From: Lysinibacillus sp. FJAT-14745
GTDB lineage: Bacteria; Bacillota; Bacilli; Bacillales_A; Planococcaceae
Direction: 5' to 3'
Assembly: GCF_001275675.1 (NCBI RefSeq)
Contig: NZ_LITM01000005.1
Location: forward strand, 475,475-539,474
DNA: 64,000 nucleotides
In this document: positions 56,072 through 64,000 of the stretch, one piece after another
Numbering within the stretch: position 1 is the stretch's first letter
How the letters are laid out: the number at the start of each line of letters is the position of its first letter
Position numbers and translations under genes: made by a program
The notes under the pieces: model-generated
Database searches by the model: none
The model's input: the letters and a program-made list of their open reading frames with translations, nothing else
What the model was told of the DNA's origin: nothing

Positions 56072-56798
56072 TTGTTAATTGATTATAAGAAAAGGCCGCT
56101 TCTTCAATCGTTGCAACACTTGACGGAATCTTTACACCAGGTATTTTATTTTTCCTAAACGCCTTTTTTCCGATTGTTTTAAGATTTGATGAGGGATCTT
56201 GCTCGAACTCTAGCTTAATAATTCGATTTTGATAAAATGCCAGTTCTCCAATCGTTTTAACACTCGATGGAATAGTAACATGTGTCAATTCATTACGAGC
56301 AAATGCTTCTGCTTCAATCACTGTAACACTTGATGGAATCTCTACAGTTGTTAATTGATTGATAAAAAACGCGCCAGTTCCTATCGATGTTATGTTTGAT
56401 GAAATATCTATGCGCGTTAATCTGTTATTGGTAAATGCATAATTCTGAATCGATGTAACACTCGATGGAATTTCTACACTTGTTAATAAATTATTAGAGA
56501 ATGCATTATTTTTAATCGAGGTAACTGTTGATGGAATCTTTACGCTTGTTAATCCCTTGTCATTAAATGCTTTTTCTTCAATTGCTACAACTGGTTGCCC
56601 TTCAATCTTATCGGGAATATCAATATCCTTTGATTCACCCTCATATCCGACAATGGCAACACCGCCATCCACGCTCTTTGTTATATAATCACCTTCACCT
56701 TCACTATCACTGTTTGCGTAAGCAGATAGATTACTTAATGATAGTTGAGAAGATATCAAAAGTATGACAATCATCAATAGTAAGCTTGCTTTTTTCAT
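55977..56798 (-). CDS. N-terminal part of SLH surface protein
   Basis: About 273 residues: a signal peptide (KKASLLLMIVILLISSQLS), then BspA-type leucine-rich repeats. The good frame ends around 56060 at TSVEFER; after it the reading goes into nonsense (REANKPNGDREI). One surplus base in a GCGCG run (about 56050-56056) explains the shift into the next piece. ATG at 56798 has AAAGGAG 8 bases upstream. Either a true pseudogene or a one-base error. Confidence 0.85.
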   Translation of the reverse strand: MKKASLLLMIVILLISSQLSLSNLSAYANSDSEGEGDYITKSVDGGVAIVGYEGESKDIDIPDKIEGQPVVAIEEKAFNDKGLTSVKIPSTVTSIKNNAFSNNLLTSVEIPSSVTSIQNYAFTNNRLTRIDISSNITSIGTGAFFINQLTTVEIPSSVTVIEAEAFARNELTHVTIPSSVKTIGELAFYQNRIIKLEFEQDPSSNLKTIGKKAFRKNKIPGVKIPSSVATIEEAAFSYNQLTSVEFEREANKPNGDREICISSKFVNKYKNSI

Positions 56799-56846
56799 TA
56801 TAATCTCCTTTCCACAAACCCTTGTGGCCTGTTTTAAATTTGACAT

Positions 56847-57213
56847 TGAAACTATAGCATTATTTAACTAAACTTCTACAATCAATATTTGTTAGTTTTT
56901 TAGCAAATATTGATAATCTTTTTTCTTGCAATTTTAAGTTTCATCAATATCAGCTTCATAAGACTCCAACTAAGGCTCATTCCAATTCCAGCGATATATT
57001 GAATACGAAAACACTTGCTACCCATTACTTGCGGTAACCTTCTACAAAAGATAAATCGCAACATTAACCAGTGAGGGTTTGCTTCATTCACAATCGGTCT
57101 TTTATGGGCAGATAATACGGGACAAAATTATTCAATGAAAAAAGGCAATAGTTTTTATAACTAATGCCTCGTTTAAACTCTCTTAAAATATTTTATTTGC
57201 CTCTTAGTTTTTT
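56847..57213. other. intergenic stretch with a possible gene remnant
   Basis: No complete gene. A minus-strand frame at 56900-57091 (beginning NEANPHWLMLRFIFCRRLP) looks protein-like but matches nothing I recognise; possibly a transposase remnant. Confidence 0.3.
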
Positions 57214-58614
57214 CTAATGTTCATCATTTTGGTGCTTGATAGGAAATTCCATTACAGCAGTTAGACCGCTTTGATCCTCGCCACTCTCAAGAATAAGGCG
57301 TCCTTTATGCGCCTGCACAATCCTTGCCACCATTGGAAGCCCCAGACCGTGACCTTGCTTGATAGTCCCTTTTCTCTTTGGTGAATAAGGTAACTCGGTA
57401 ATATTCTTTAATTGTTCTTGCGGAATGCCTTGTCCATTATCCGTTACGATAAAGTGATACTTGGAGCCTTCCTCAGACAAGGCAGTTTCCAGTACGATTT
57501 TGCATCCCTCTGGGTTGTGATGCATACTGTTTTGGACGAGGTTGTTAATTGCTCTAAGTAGTAATTTTTCGTCTCCAATGATGTGGATTGCTTCGGTGGG
57601 AAGCTTTAAATCAATGGCATAGCGATCATCTATTCCGTTATTTAAAAAATCTGTGGCAACCTGTCTTGCCAAAACCGATAGTCGAATGTTCTTCAAATGT
57701 AAAGGTTGCATTTCATACTCAAGCATGGAGACCAGATTCAGGTCACTTACAAGTGATCGTAGTTTCTCGCCTTGGCGCCGGATAATGCTGGCCTGATGCC
57801 TTTGCTCGTCTGGCAGGTCTGAATTTTCTTCCATTTCGCTTGCGTAGCCGAGAACTAGCGACAGAGGCGTTCGAATATCATGAGAAATCCCAGCAATCCA
57901 ATTGGAGCGGGCTTCATCCCGAGCCTTTAACGCATCCGTTTTATTTTGAAGCATAGTAGACGTGGAATTAATGCTCTGGGCTAAATCATCGAATATCCCA
58001 TCGGCATCCAACTGAACCACTTCCTTCTTTGCAAGACTGTGAACTCCATCCACAAGAGGACGTATTTTTCTTATTAATCGTGTCCCAATCATGATAGATA
58101 TTAGCAAAGCAAGTATCGCATTAGAAATCAGTAATAATATAAGCCGCAAAGGCAATGACTCTAACCAATCTGAGAGATAGTCAAATTGATACCTCCAGTG
58201 GCTTTTCTTTGGATATCCTACTACAATCAGACCATCCTGATGCTCCCAAGTATAAACAGGATATTCCATAAGATAATAACGTGAAAACTTGGCTACTTCT
58301 ACTAGATTGTAGGATTGCGGAACATCATTAGGTAGATGGTAGTTCCATCGCACATGGCCATCTTCACCAATTAACATAGCCCAGGCATTGTTTTGCTGCA
58401 GAAGCTTGACAGTGTTCTCGTTCAATCGGTAGCTGTCACCCTGTTTGTCCATACTTTGGGCCACTTGCTTCACCACGTTTTCTGGAGACGGAGACTGATT
58501 ATTTTCTGTGAACACTAGCACGCATAACATTACTAAGTTAAAAATAAGCAGAAATATCGAGATTATAATAGTAGCGGCGACAAATCGTCGTAATATGCGA
58601 ATAACTCCTTCCAC
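57214..58614 (-). CDS. sensor histidine kinase of an antimicrobial-peptide-type system
   Basis: 466 residues: membrane helices at about 12-36 and 158-180 with a short extracellular loop between, HAMP (about 185-240), HisKA with H in GISHDIRTPLSL, then ATPase with NLVQNSMHH, DNGQGIP and GHGLGLPM. GTG at 58614 begins right after the response-regulator stop, with AAGGGG 9 bases upstream. It forms the sensor for the response regulator and probably for the ABC transporter upstream. Confidence 0.9.
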   Translation of the reverse strand: MEGVIRILRRFVAATIIISIFLLIFNLVMLCVLVFTENNQSPSPENVVKQVAQSMDKQGDSYRLNENTVKLLQQNNAWAMLIGEDGHVRWNYHLPNDVPQSYNLVEVAKFSRYYLMEYPVYTWEHQDGLIVVGYPKKSHWRYQFDYLSDWLESLPLRLILLLISNAILALLISIMIGTRLIRKIRPLVDGVHSLAKKEVVQLDADGIFDDLAQSINSTSTMLQNKTDALKARDEARSNWIAGISHDIRTPLSLVLGYASEMEENSDLPDEQRHQASIIRRQGEKLRSLVSDLNLVSMLEYEMQPLHLKNIRLSVLARQVATDFLNNGIDDRYAIDLKLPTEAIHIIGDEKLLLRAINNLVQNSMHHNPEGCKIVLETALSEEGSKYHFIVTDNGQGIPQEQLKNITELPYSPKRKGTIKQGHGLGLPMVARIVQAHKGRLILESGEDQSGLTAVMEFPIKHQNDEH

Positions 58615-59328
58615 TTAACGCGTCCCCTTCACTAACAGTTTATATCCCAGTCCCCTGACAGTAAGAAGATAAAGTGGTTTGGATGGATCCACCTCGATTT
58701 TTTCACGAACCCGCCTGATATGGACCATCAATGTATTTTCGTAACCGTAGCTGTCATCTCCCCAGACGGCCTGGCATAAGGCATCGCTCGTAACGATTCT
58801 CCCTTGATTTTCATATAATTTCACAAGTATAGCGTGCTCCTTTGCCGTCAATGGTAGCTCCTTTTGATTCCCGTATACGACAGCACTTTCTAGATTAATA
58901 GTCTGTTCTCCTAATTGAAAAACAGACAATTGTTCCGAAATAGGAGAGGAGTAGACCCTTTTCAGAATGGCCATAAGCCTTAAAACTAGTTCACGCGGTA
59001 GGAACGGTTTCACAATATAATCATCTGCCCCCAAACCTAGTCCGAGTAAGCGATCTTCATCCTCGCCCCGTGCAGAAAGGAAAAGGACTGGCATTTCTGA
59101 GATCTGTCTGATAGAAGACAAAAGTGAGAATCCATCGCCATCAGGTAACATGACGTCGAGAATAGCTATATCAGGCTTATCTGTTTGGCAGATTGACAGG
59201 GCGGAACCGCAGTCAGTTGCATTATATATACGGAAAAAGCCCTCTTTTCTTAAAAAGCTTTCAATCATTTTTCTGATTTCTGGTTCATCATCTACAATTA
59301 ATATTTTTTTGTCTTTTAAATTTACCAT
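58615..59328 (-). CDS. OmpR-family response regulator
   Basis: 237 residues: receiver domain with the phospho-aspartate in DIAILDVMLPDGD near residue 56, then a winged helix (about 135-235; VTSDALCQAVWGDD and VHIRRVREKIE). It overlaps or abuts the kinase start by no more than a base. Likely activates the upstream immunity module. Confidence 0.93.
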   Translation of the reverse strand: MVNLKDKKILIVDDEPEIRKMIESFLRKEGFFRIYNATDCGSALSICQTDKPDIAILDVMLPDGDGFSLLSSIRQISEMPVLFLSARGEDEDRLLGLGLGADDYIVKPFLPRELVLRLMAILKRVYSSPISEQLSVFQLGEQTINLESAVVYGNQKELPLTAKEHAILVKLYENQGRIVTSDALCQAVWGDDSYGYENTLMVHIRRVREKIEVDPSKPLYLLTVRGLGYKLLVKGTR

Positions 59329-59406
59329 GCTATATCACCTGACTTTTATTATACATGAATAGGGGATTTATCAGTATTTTCCTATTTTCATTCAAAGGCT
59401 TTCTTA

Positions 59407-59757
59407 TTATTTTTGATATTTCTGTTGTACCTCTTCTGGCAACTCCTCAAAGGCAACTTCTTCCCAATATGTGACCCCTCGAATCCGTGTGTAATTAAGT
59501 TGGATATACGCTCCTTCTCTCAATTGCTTTCCAGCCGAAAATTCAAGCTTTTTTTCCTTCCCTTTCTTATTGTAGGCAGTTAATTCATAGGCATGACGTC
59601 CATTGTTATCCTGAATACCAGAATCGGATATCATTGTATAATAGATAGTTTTTCCCGCAGGATTTTCAGGTGTTAGCTTCTCTGGGGTTAAGAAAAACCA
59701 CAAGTAAACACCTCCAAGCACGATGAAAAGCCCCAGCATCAGCAATATTTTTTTCAT
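59407..59757 (-). CDS. YxeA-family small secreted protein
   Basis: 116 residues. Signal/anchor segment IILLMLGLF-type helix at the N-terminus, then a YxeA-like domain (YYTMISDSG, GREYTAYNKKGKEK-type strands). Family members sit next to bacitracin/lantibiotic ABC systems. Their role is not clear. It follows permease 2 within 22 bases. Confidence 0.78.
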   Translation of the reverse strand: MKKILLMLGLFIVLGGVYLWFFLTPEKLTPENPAGKTIYYTMISDSGIQDNNGRHAYELTAYNKKGKEKKLEFSAGKQLREGAYIQLNYTRIRGVTYWEEVAFEELPEEVQQKYQK

Positions 59758-59778
59758 CTAAAATTCCTCCAAGCATAA

Positions 59779-60513
59779 TCAGGATGAGACAATATCTTTA
59801 TTCTTCAAGCGGCGAATAGATATCGACGCAAAAATAATTACAAAAGTTAAATTTACTATCCAAAATAAAATATTCTGTATGTCAGTAAGCCGATCCTGAC
59901 TCAAAACACTCATGCCAATCGTGAGTAATGAAAACGGGAAAAACATACCTAAATTAGCAGCATACATACCCAAACCGATAAACACTGCACATAGACTAAT
60001 ACCAATAGGTGTTGCAAAGCTGCGCATTCGCAACGATATTCCCAATTGCAGAGCACTAATGGAGAGAGTGGCAAACCAACCACGGACCGTCCAACCTATA
60101 GTCTCTACAGGAAAAGGACCTGGTAAGGGGGACAGGGTACCTGCTAACCAGTACAACCCTAGGAAAAATGTTTGTGTGAACATAACTAATATGCTGACGA
60201 CAAACAATTTGGCAAGAAAAACACTTGCAACCGATACTGGAGAGGTCAAAATCATATTCCAATTTCGGTTCAAATGCTCCAGCCTACATACATAAGAACA
60301 ACAAATGGCAATTAAAATAGGTAGAAAAAACTCGCCGTAAAACAAGGAAACCTGGCTCCATAAGCTATACCATCCATTTCCCAAGACGCCCTTGTTAAAA
60401 TAATAATTCGTACATCCAAACAGCAGACTTATGATAGGAAGTACAGCTAGTACAAGACCTATACGAGAATGGCGCAGCTTGAGCAATTCAGCAAAGATAC
60501 TTTGTTTCATCAA
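59779..60513 (-). CDS. ABC-2 type permease, lantibiotic-immunity type (MutG-like)
   Basis: 244 residues, six membrane helices (first LVLAVLPIISLLFGC, then several paired helices). With the next permease it would form the channel of an export or flippase-type immunity pump. It starts 10 bases after the upstream permease. Confidence 0.82.
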   Translation of the reverse strand: MMKQSIFAELLKLRHSRIGLVLAVLPIISLLFGCTNYYFNKGVLGNGWYSLWSQVSLFYGEFFLPILIAICCSYVCRLEHLNRNWNMILTSPVSVASVFLAKLFVVSILVMFTQTFFLGLYWLAGTLSPLPGPFPVETIGWTVRGWFATLSISALQLGISLRMRSFATPIGISLCAVFIGLGMYAANLGMFFPFSLLTIGMSVLSQDRLTDIQNILFWIVNLTFVIIFASISIRRLKNKDIVSS

Positions 60514-60522
60514 TTTCTCACC

Positions 60523-61275
60523 TCAGATTTCCTGCCGGGATACATGAATACTTCCGGCAGTATAAAATAGAACAGTCATCGTTAGTACAATCAATACAAG
60601 ACCGAACCCAACAGACTGTGCCATATAAAAACTTGCAGACTCAGCGAAATGAAATGTTACCGGGCTGAGATCCAAATAATACGACCATATAAAAATATGT
60701 CTGGCTGCAGCAGGGAAAAATCCTGCGGTCATACCGATGAAGCCCCCCAGCATGCCGAAGCACAGCGCAAATGCTTGGTTTTTAATGGCTAAAGAAATCC
60801 ATTGCTGAAGTGCCGTAACAGCAAGAGTCGTCATCAAGTTACCAACAATAAACTTGAATAGAAAATCAGTAGGAGGAGCACCAGGAAAATCTTTTATCAG
60901 TCCGAATATAATCATCAGTACGGTCTGTGTAAGAATGCCAAACAGGAGCAAACTATTAGCGCAAATATACTTCGCCGCGTAAAGATATCCGCGGCTCACG
61001 TTAGTAGCAACAAGCATTTTCCAAGTGGCTCCTTTATGCTCCATATCACAAATACGAGAAACGACGATAGCCGAAATAATTGGCATAAAAAGCCCATTCA
61101 TAGAAGATATATCAAAAAAGATAGATTCCCACACTGCGTTAACCGGATTTTTAGTAATAGAATGATTGATGGAATTGAAAGCCCACAGCATCTCCACACC
61201 AAGAATCAAGGTAATCATAATCCATATTTTTTTGCGGCGTATTTTGTAATATTCTAATCCTAATGTTTTCATCAC
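60523..61275 (-). CDS. ABC-2 type permease, lantibiotic-immunity type (MutE/EpiE-like)
   Basis: 250 residues, six membrane helices (the first with MITLILGVEMLW). It starts 3 bases before the ATPase stop (overlap), so the ABC genes are one unit. With the ATPase and the second permease it matches the three-gene BcrA/LanFEG layout that protects against lantibiotics. Confidence 0.82.
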   Translation of the reverse strand: MMKTLGLEYYKIRRKKIWIMITLILGVEMLWAFNSINHSITKNPVNAVWESIFFDISSMNGLFMPIISAIVVSRICDMEHKGATWKMLVATNVSRGYLYAAKYICANSLLLFGILTQTVLMIIFGLIKDFPGAPPTDFLFKFIVGNLMTTLAVTALQQWISLAIKNQAFALCFGMLGGFIGMTAGFFPAAARHIFIWSYYLDLSPVTFHFAESASFYMAQSVGFGLVLIVLTMTVLFYTAGSIHVSRQEI

Positions 61276-62189
61276 AAGCTCTGCCCCCTCCCTGTCAGCT
61301 CCAGGAAAATGTCCTCCAGACTTTTCTTATGCTCTTCAATCCTAGTGACAGGAATGTTATGTTTAACAAGAAGTCGGTTCAATTCTGCCACTTCTTTGTC
61401 CTGCAGATTGTCGAACTCAAGATGGCTACCGCTTATTGTTAGACTGTAGCCTTGCGTGTGAAGCAGCTGCTCCGCCTTAGTATTGTCTCCAGTTTTAAGA
61501 AGGATGGCGCTTCTGCCTTTTTCCCTTAAGCTTTCTACACTACCCTGAAACAGCAGATTCCCATCACTGATAATACCTACTGAAGTAGCGATCTGTTCAA
61601 TTTCAGAGAGCAGGTGGCTAGAGAGCAATACCGTTATCCCATAGGTTTTAGGCAATGATTTAATGAGCTCCCGTATTTCACCGATACCAGCTGGGTCTAA
61701 ACCGTTCGTCGGCTCATCAAGAATCAGTAGCTTTGGAAAGGCAAGCAGAGCCATTGCAATACCCAATCGTTGCTTCATTCCTAGCGAATATTGCTCAGTT
61801 CTTTTGTCTTTCTGATTTTCTAGACGTACGATACGAAGTGCCTCATGCACATTTTTATCAGGTACATTTCGCAGCCGTTGCATGACCTTCATATTTTCGA
61901 GTCCTGTCAAATGCCCATAGTAAGAAGGTGATTCGATTAAGGATCCAGTACGTTGCAAAATGGAAGACCGATGTTTGCTTAAACTGTCCCCAAATATATT
62001 GATTGTCCCTTCCGAAGGCTTGATAAGTCCGAGCAGCATTTTTAGTGTGGTTGTTTTTCCAGCACCATTCGGACCCAAAAACCCATAGATCTCTCCTTCC
62101 TGAACATGAAGATCAACTTTATTTACAGAATTAATAGATCCATACTTTTTGGTCAGATTTTGTGTTTGCACAATAGCCGATGTTCTCAT
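61272..62189 (-). CDS. ABC transporter ATP-binding subunit (BcrA/LanF type)
   Basis: About 305 residues: Walker A GPNGAGKTT near residue 38, signature YSLGMKQRLG, Walker B LLILDEPTNGLDPAG, and a C-terminal extension typical of BcrA/lantibiotic-immunity ATPases. M7 (62189) is the probable start because GGAGATGA lies just upstream of it. First gene of the six-gene minus-strand module. Confidence 0.9.
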   Translation of the reverse strand: MRTSAIVQTQNLTKKYGSINSVNKVDLHVQEGEIYGFLGPNGAGKTTTLKMLLGLIKPSEGTINIFGDSLSKHRSSILQRTGSLIESPSYYGHLTGLENMKVMQRLRNVPDKNVHEALRIVRLENQKDKRTEQYSLGMKQRLGIAMALLAFPKLLILDEPTNGLDPAGIGEIRELIKSLPKTYGITVLLSSHLLSEIEQIATSVGIISDGNLLFQGSVESLREKGRSAILLKTGDNTKAEQLLHTQGYSLTISGSHLEFDNLQDKEVAELNRLLVKHNIPVTRIEEHKKSLEDIFLELTGRGQSL

Positions 62190-62416
62190 AAGAAAAATCA
62201 TCTCCATTCAAGTCTTTTTTTCTCTACAGCTTAGACTTTAATGAATTCACCTTTCCCAAATCTAAAGTGAGCCTTACGACAGCCTTAAATTATTCTCTAA
62301 AGAGATTTACACACTCTACCAAAAACGCCAATTTGACAAAAGTAACAACCTTTTGATAACGTTAAGTTGTTACTTGTTAATTTTAGGTATGTATATATAG
62401 AAGAAAGGGAGATTTC

Positions 62417-63289
62417 ATGAGATTCGATAAATTATTTAAGATAGGATTGGCTTTCGCATTCATGTTAGTATTAACTGCTTGTGGTTCAGATGATAAAGGC
62501 GCTCAAAATAAAGAAAAAAAAGAAGTGAACTTAGCCTATGTTGAATGGGATACTGAAATTGCCTCTACACACGTGGTAGGACAAGTTCTAGAGGATTTAG
62601 GATATGATGTAACACTAACACCACTAGATAACGGAATTATGTGGGAAGCTCTTGCAAAAGGAGAGGTTGATGGCATGGTGTCAGCTTGGTTACCACAAAC
62701 ACATGCCCCACAAGTTGAGAAGTACAAGGATAAAATAGTCGATTTGGGTGAAAACCTTACAGGTGCAAAAATTGGCTTAGTTGTCCCTAGTTATATGGAT
62801 GTAAACTCTATCGAAGATTTAACAGATGAAGCTAGTAAAACGATAACTGGTATTGACCCAGGCGCAAATATGACAGCAACTACAGAAAATGCTTATAAAG
62901 AATATAGTAACCTTGAAGGCTGGAATGTAGTTACCTCATCTGGAGGCGCAATGACAGCAGCCCTTACTCAAGCCATTGCAAAAAATGAAGAAATCATTGT
63001 AACTGGTTGGTCTCCACACTGGAAATTTAACGCCTTTGATTTAAAATATTTAGACGATCCTAAAGGTATATACGGAGCCGAAGAATATATTGGTACATTT
63101 GCACGTAAAGGATTGAAAGAAGATAATCCAGGGGCGTATAGTGTTCTTAAAAACTTCCACTGGACTCCAGAAGATATTGAAAGTGTTATGTTCGATATTA
63201 TGAAAGGCTCTGATCCTAAAGAAGCAGCAAAAAAATGGATCAAAGACAATGAAGATAAAGTTTCGGAGTGGACAAAGGATGTAAAATAA
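62417..63289 (+). CDS. glycine betaine/proline ABC transporter substrate-binding lipoprotein
   Basis: 290 residues: lipoprotein signal with lipobox LTAC, then an OpuAC/ProX-like binding domain (VNLAYVEWDTEIAST, an aromatic-rich pocket with W residues, VTGWSPHWKFNAF). It captures betaine-type osmoprotectants outside the membrane. No permease or ATPase genes are next to it in this window. AAGAAAGGGAG precedes the ATG at 62417. It may serve a transporter encoded elsewhere. Confidence 0.9.
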   Translation: MRFDKLFKIGLAFAFMLVLTACGSDDKGAQNKEKKEVNLAYVEWDTEIASTHVVGQVLEDLGYDVTLTPLDNGIMWEALAKGEVDGMVSAWLPQTHAPQVEKYKDKIVDLGENLTGAKIGLVVPSYMDVNSIEDLTDEASKTITGIDPGANMTATTENAYKEYSNLEGWNVVTSSGGAMTAALTQAIAKNEEIIVTGWSPHWKFNAFDLKYLDDPKGIYGAEEYIGTFARKGLKEDNPGAYSVLKNFHWTPEDIESVMFDIMKGSDPKEAAKKWIKDNEDKVSEWTKDVK

Positions 63290-63418
63290 TACAAATGATG
63301 AGTTTTATATACTAAAACAACAATACCTTCTGCACTTTAGTTGATGGTATTTAGAAAATAATTAAAGCGTTGAAATTCTGTCTTTAGAGGTTCAGCCGAA
63401 AAACATACTTTATGCAAA

Positions 63419-63460
63419 TAAAAAGTCGATTCCCAGTACAATACGGAATTGACTTTTTTG
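63419..63460. terminator. bidirectional hairpin terminator
   Basis: AAAAAGTC-ATTCC / GGAAT-GACTTTTT stem between the substrate-binding gene (plus) and the 70-aa gene (minus), with T runs on both sides. Confidence 0.7.
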
Positions 63461-63521
63461 TTTTATGCTGCGATTGTTTAACATTTGAATCAAATAATCT
63501 ATGAAAGCGTTTTGGTTCAAA

Positions 63522-63734
63522 TTATGTACTTTTCCATATAAAACGCTTCGCACCTAGTATAACGATTGATACAATGATGCCCCCAATAATCATCATACAA
63601 ATAGAGATGAAGACGCCGATTCCGGGCACTGATTCTGACCCATATAAATAGACACCACGAACTTGATTTGGAAACATTTCATTCAACCTGCTACTATAGA
63701 GCATCATTACTTTCTTGACTTCGTTATGGATCAT
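63522..63734 (-). CDS. chimeric 70-aa frame: nucleotidyltransferase start fused to a membrane tail
   Basis: Residues 1-33 (to VRGVYLYGS) match the start of aminoglycoside nucleotidyltransferases, which always continue with a G(A/D)xDxD motif that is absent here. From residue 34 the sequence is an unrelated membrane helix (GVFISICMMIIGGIIVSIVIL). AAGGAG precedes the ATG at 63734. Likely the scar of a deletion that fused two genes; not a functional transferase. Confidence 0.6.
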   Translation of the reverse strand: MIHNEVKKVMMLYSSRLNEMFPNQVRGVYLYGSESVPGIGVFISICMMIIGGIIVSIVILGAKRFIWKST

Positions 63735-63761
63735 GCTTCTTTAACTCCTTTATGTTCCAAT

Positions 63762-63893
63762 TAACTTAACTCCTTGTTTTACGATTCCCTCCCATAATGG
63801 ATATTTTTCAGGTTCAAGCATAATCATCGTAAATCCACTTAGGACAGATAAATAGGCCCACGTTTTATCGCGAAACTCTTGTTCGGTTTCATT
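63762..63893 (-). pseudogene. C-terminal gene remnant, unknown family
   Basis: A frame of 43 residues ending TAA at 63762-63764, with protein-like TWAYLSVLSGFTMIMLEPEKYP. It is cut on its upstream side by the 37 bp tandem repeat, where the frame hits a stop. Family not recognised. It stands 28 bases before the 70-aa chimera. Confidence 0.4.
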
Positions 63894-63895
63894 TC

Positions 63896-64000
63896 AACAA
63901 ATGTTTTATCTGTGCGAAAGTGAAGCGTCAGCAACAAATGTTTTATCTGTGCGAAAGCGCAGCGTCAGCAACAAATGTTTTATCTGTGCGAAAGCGCAGC
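63896..64000. repeat. 37 bp tandem repeat, at least three units, runs off edge
   Basis: Units start at 63896, 63933 and 63970 (AACAAATGTTTTATCTGTGC, then GAAAGCGCAGCGTCAGC). The first unit has GTGAAGC in place of GCGCAGC. No spacers lie between units, so it is not a CRISPR array. The third unit is cut by the window end. Confidence 0.9.

Noticed and set aside
63896..64000. 37 bp repeats as a CRISPR array
   Set aside because: Units are directly adjacent with no spacers, and no cas genes are in view.

Overview
The window reads as the chromosome of an AT-rich, low-GC Gram-positive, endospore-former type bacterium, most likely Lysinibacillus or a close relative. The signs are a surface protein with three SLH domains, a DDPR-type MurE, GlpP-style antitermination leaders on glp genes, a manganese yybP-ykoY riboswitch before a TerC gene, ktrB, and strong AGGAGG ribosome sites. 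The genus is inferred from gene content and style, not from a marker gene.

Left third (about 0.9-13.35 kb): an accessory array that looks like a site-specific gene-cassette array. Twelve copies of a roughly 32-35 bp core lie in the same orientation. Each core has two imperfect inverted 12-base arms (TTATTGAACTA-type left, TTAGTTCAATAA-type right) around an asymmetric 8-9 bp spacer ending CCCCG. Between cores sit unrelated short genes in either orientation: an APH-type kinase, a small membrane protein, a nucleoside deaminase, a tyrosine recombinase, a DinB/WYL/YdeI trio, a truncated APH-type kinase, a MarR/rhodanese pair, and a PepSY-like secreted protein with an MBL-fold hydrolase. Three intervals are only 40-59 bp and hold little but a hairpin. 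A group II intron with its own reverse transcriptase has inserted inside one core; removing it restores an arm identical to another core. The tyrosine recombinase (R140-K164-H230-R233-H256-Y265) is itself a cassette and is the obvious candidate enzyme. This is the most novel part of the window.

Middle (13.6-42 kb): mostly housekeeping and metabolic genes: MarR regulator, orphan PAS histidine kinase, B12-binding radical SAM protein, ktrB, TerC protein with riboswitch, SDR plus RND efflux pump, prfC, murE, aldehyde dehydrogenase, dihydrolipoamide dehydrogenase, HPII-type catalase, a small XRE/membrane-protein module, and the glycerol cluster glpD-glpP-glpF-glpK with two GlpP-type terminator leaders. 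A 553 bp tandem array of 21/19 bp units with a 124 bp higher-order period lies just downstream of the catalase gene.

Right third (42-64 kb): an ATPase/RloB-like pair resembling AbiL-type phage defence, a sugar epimerase, YceI, YtaF, a chemotaxis and c-di-GMP cluster (MCP, HD-GYP protein, a HemAT-like globin sensor split by a one-base frameshift, a Mga-like regulator), a large SLH/leucine-rich-repeat surface protein also split by a frameshift, and a six-gene lantibiotic-immunity-type module (ABC ATPase, two permeases, YxeA-like protein, response regulator, histidine kinase). It ends with a betaine-type substrate-binding lipoprotein, a chimeric gene remnant and a 37 bp tandem repeat that runs off the edge. 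No rRNA, tRNA or CRISPR array was seen.
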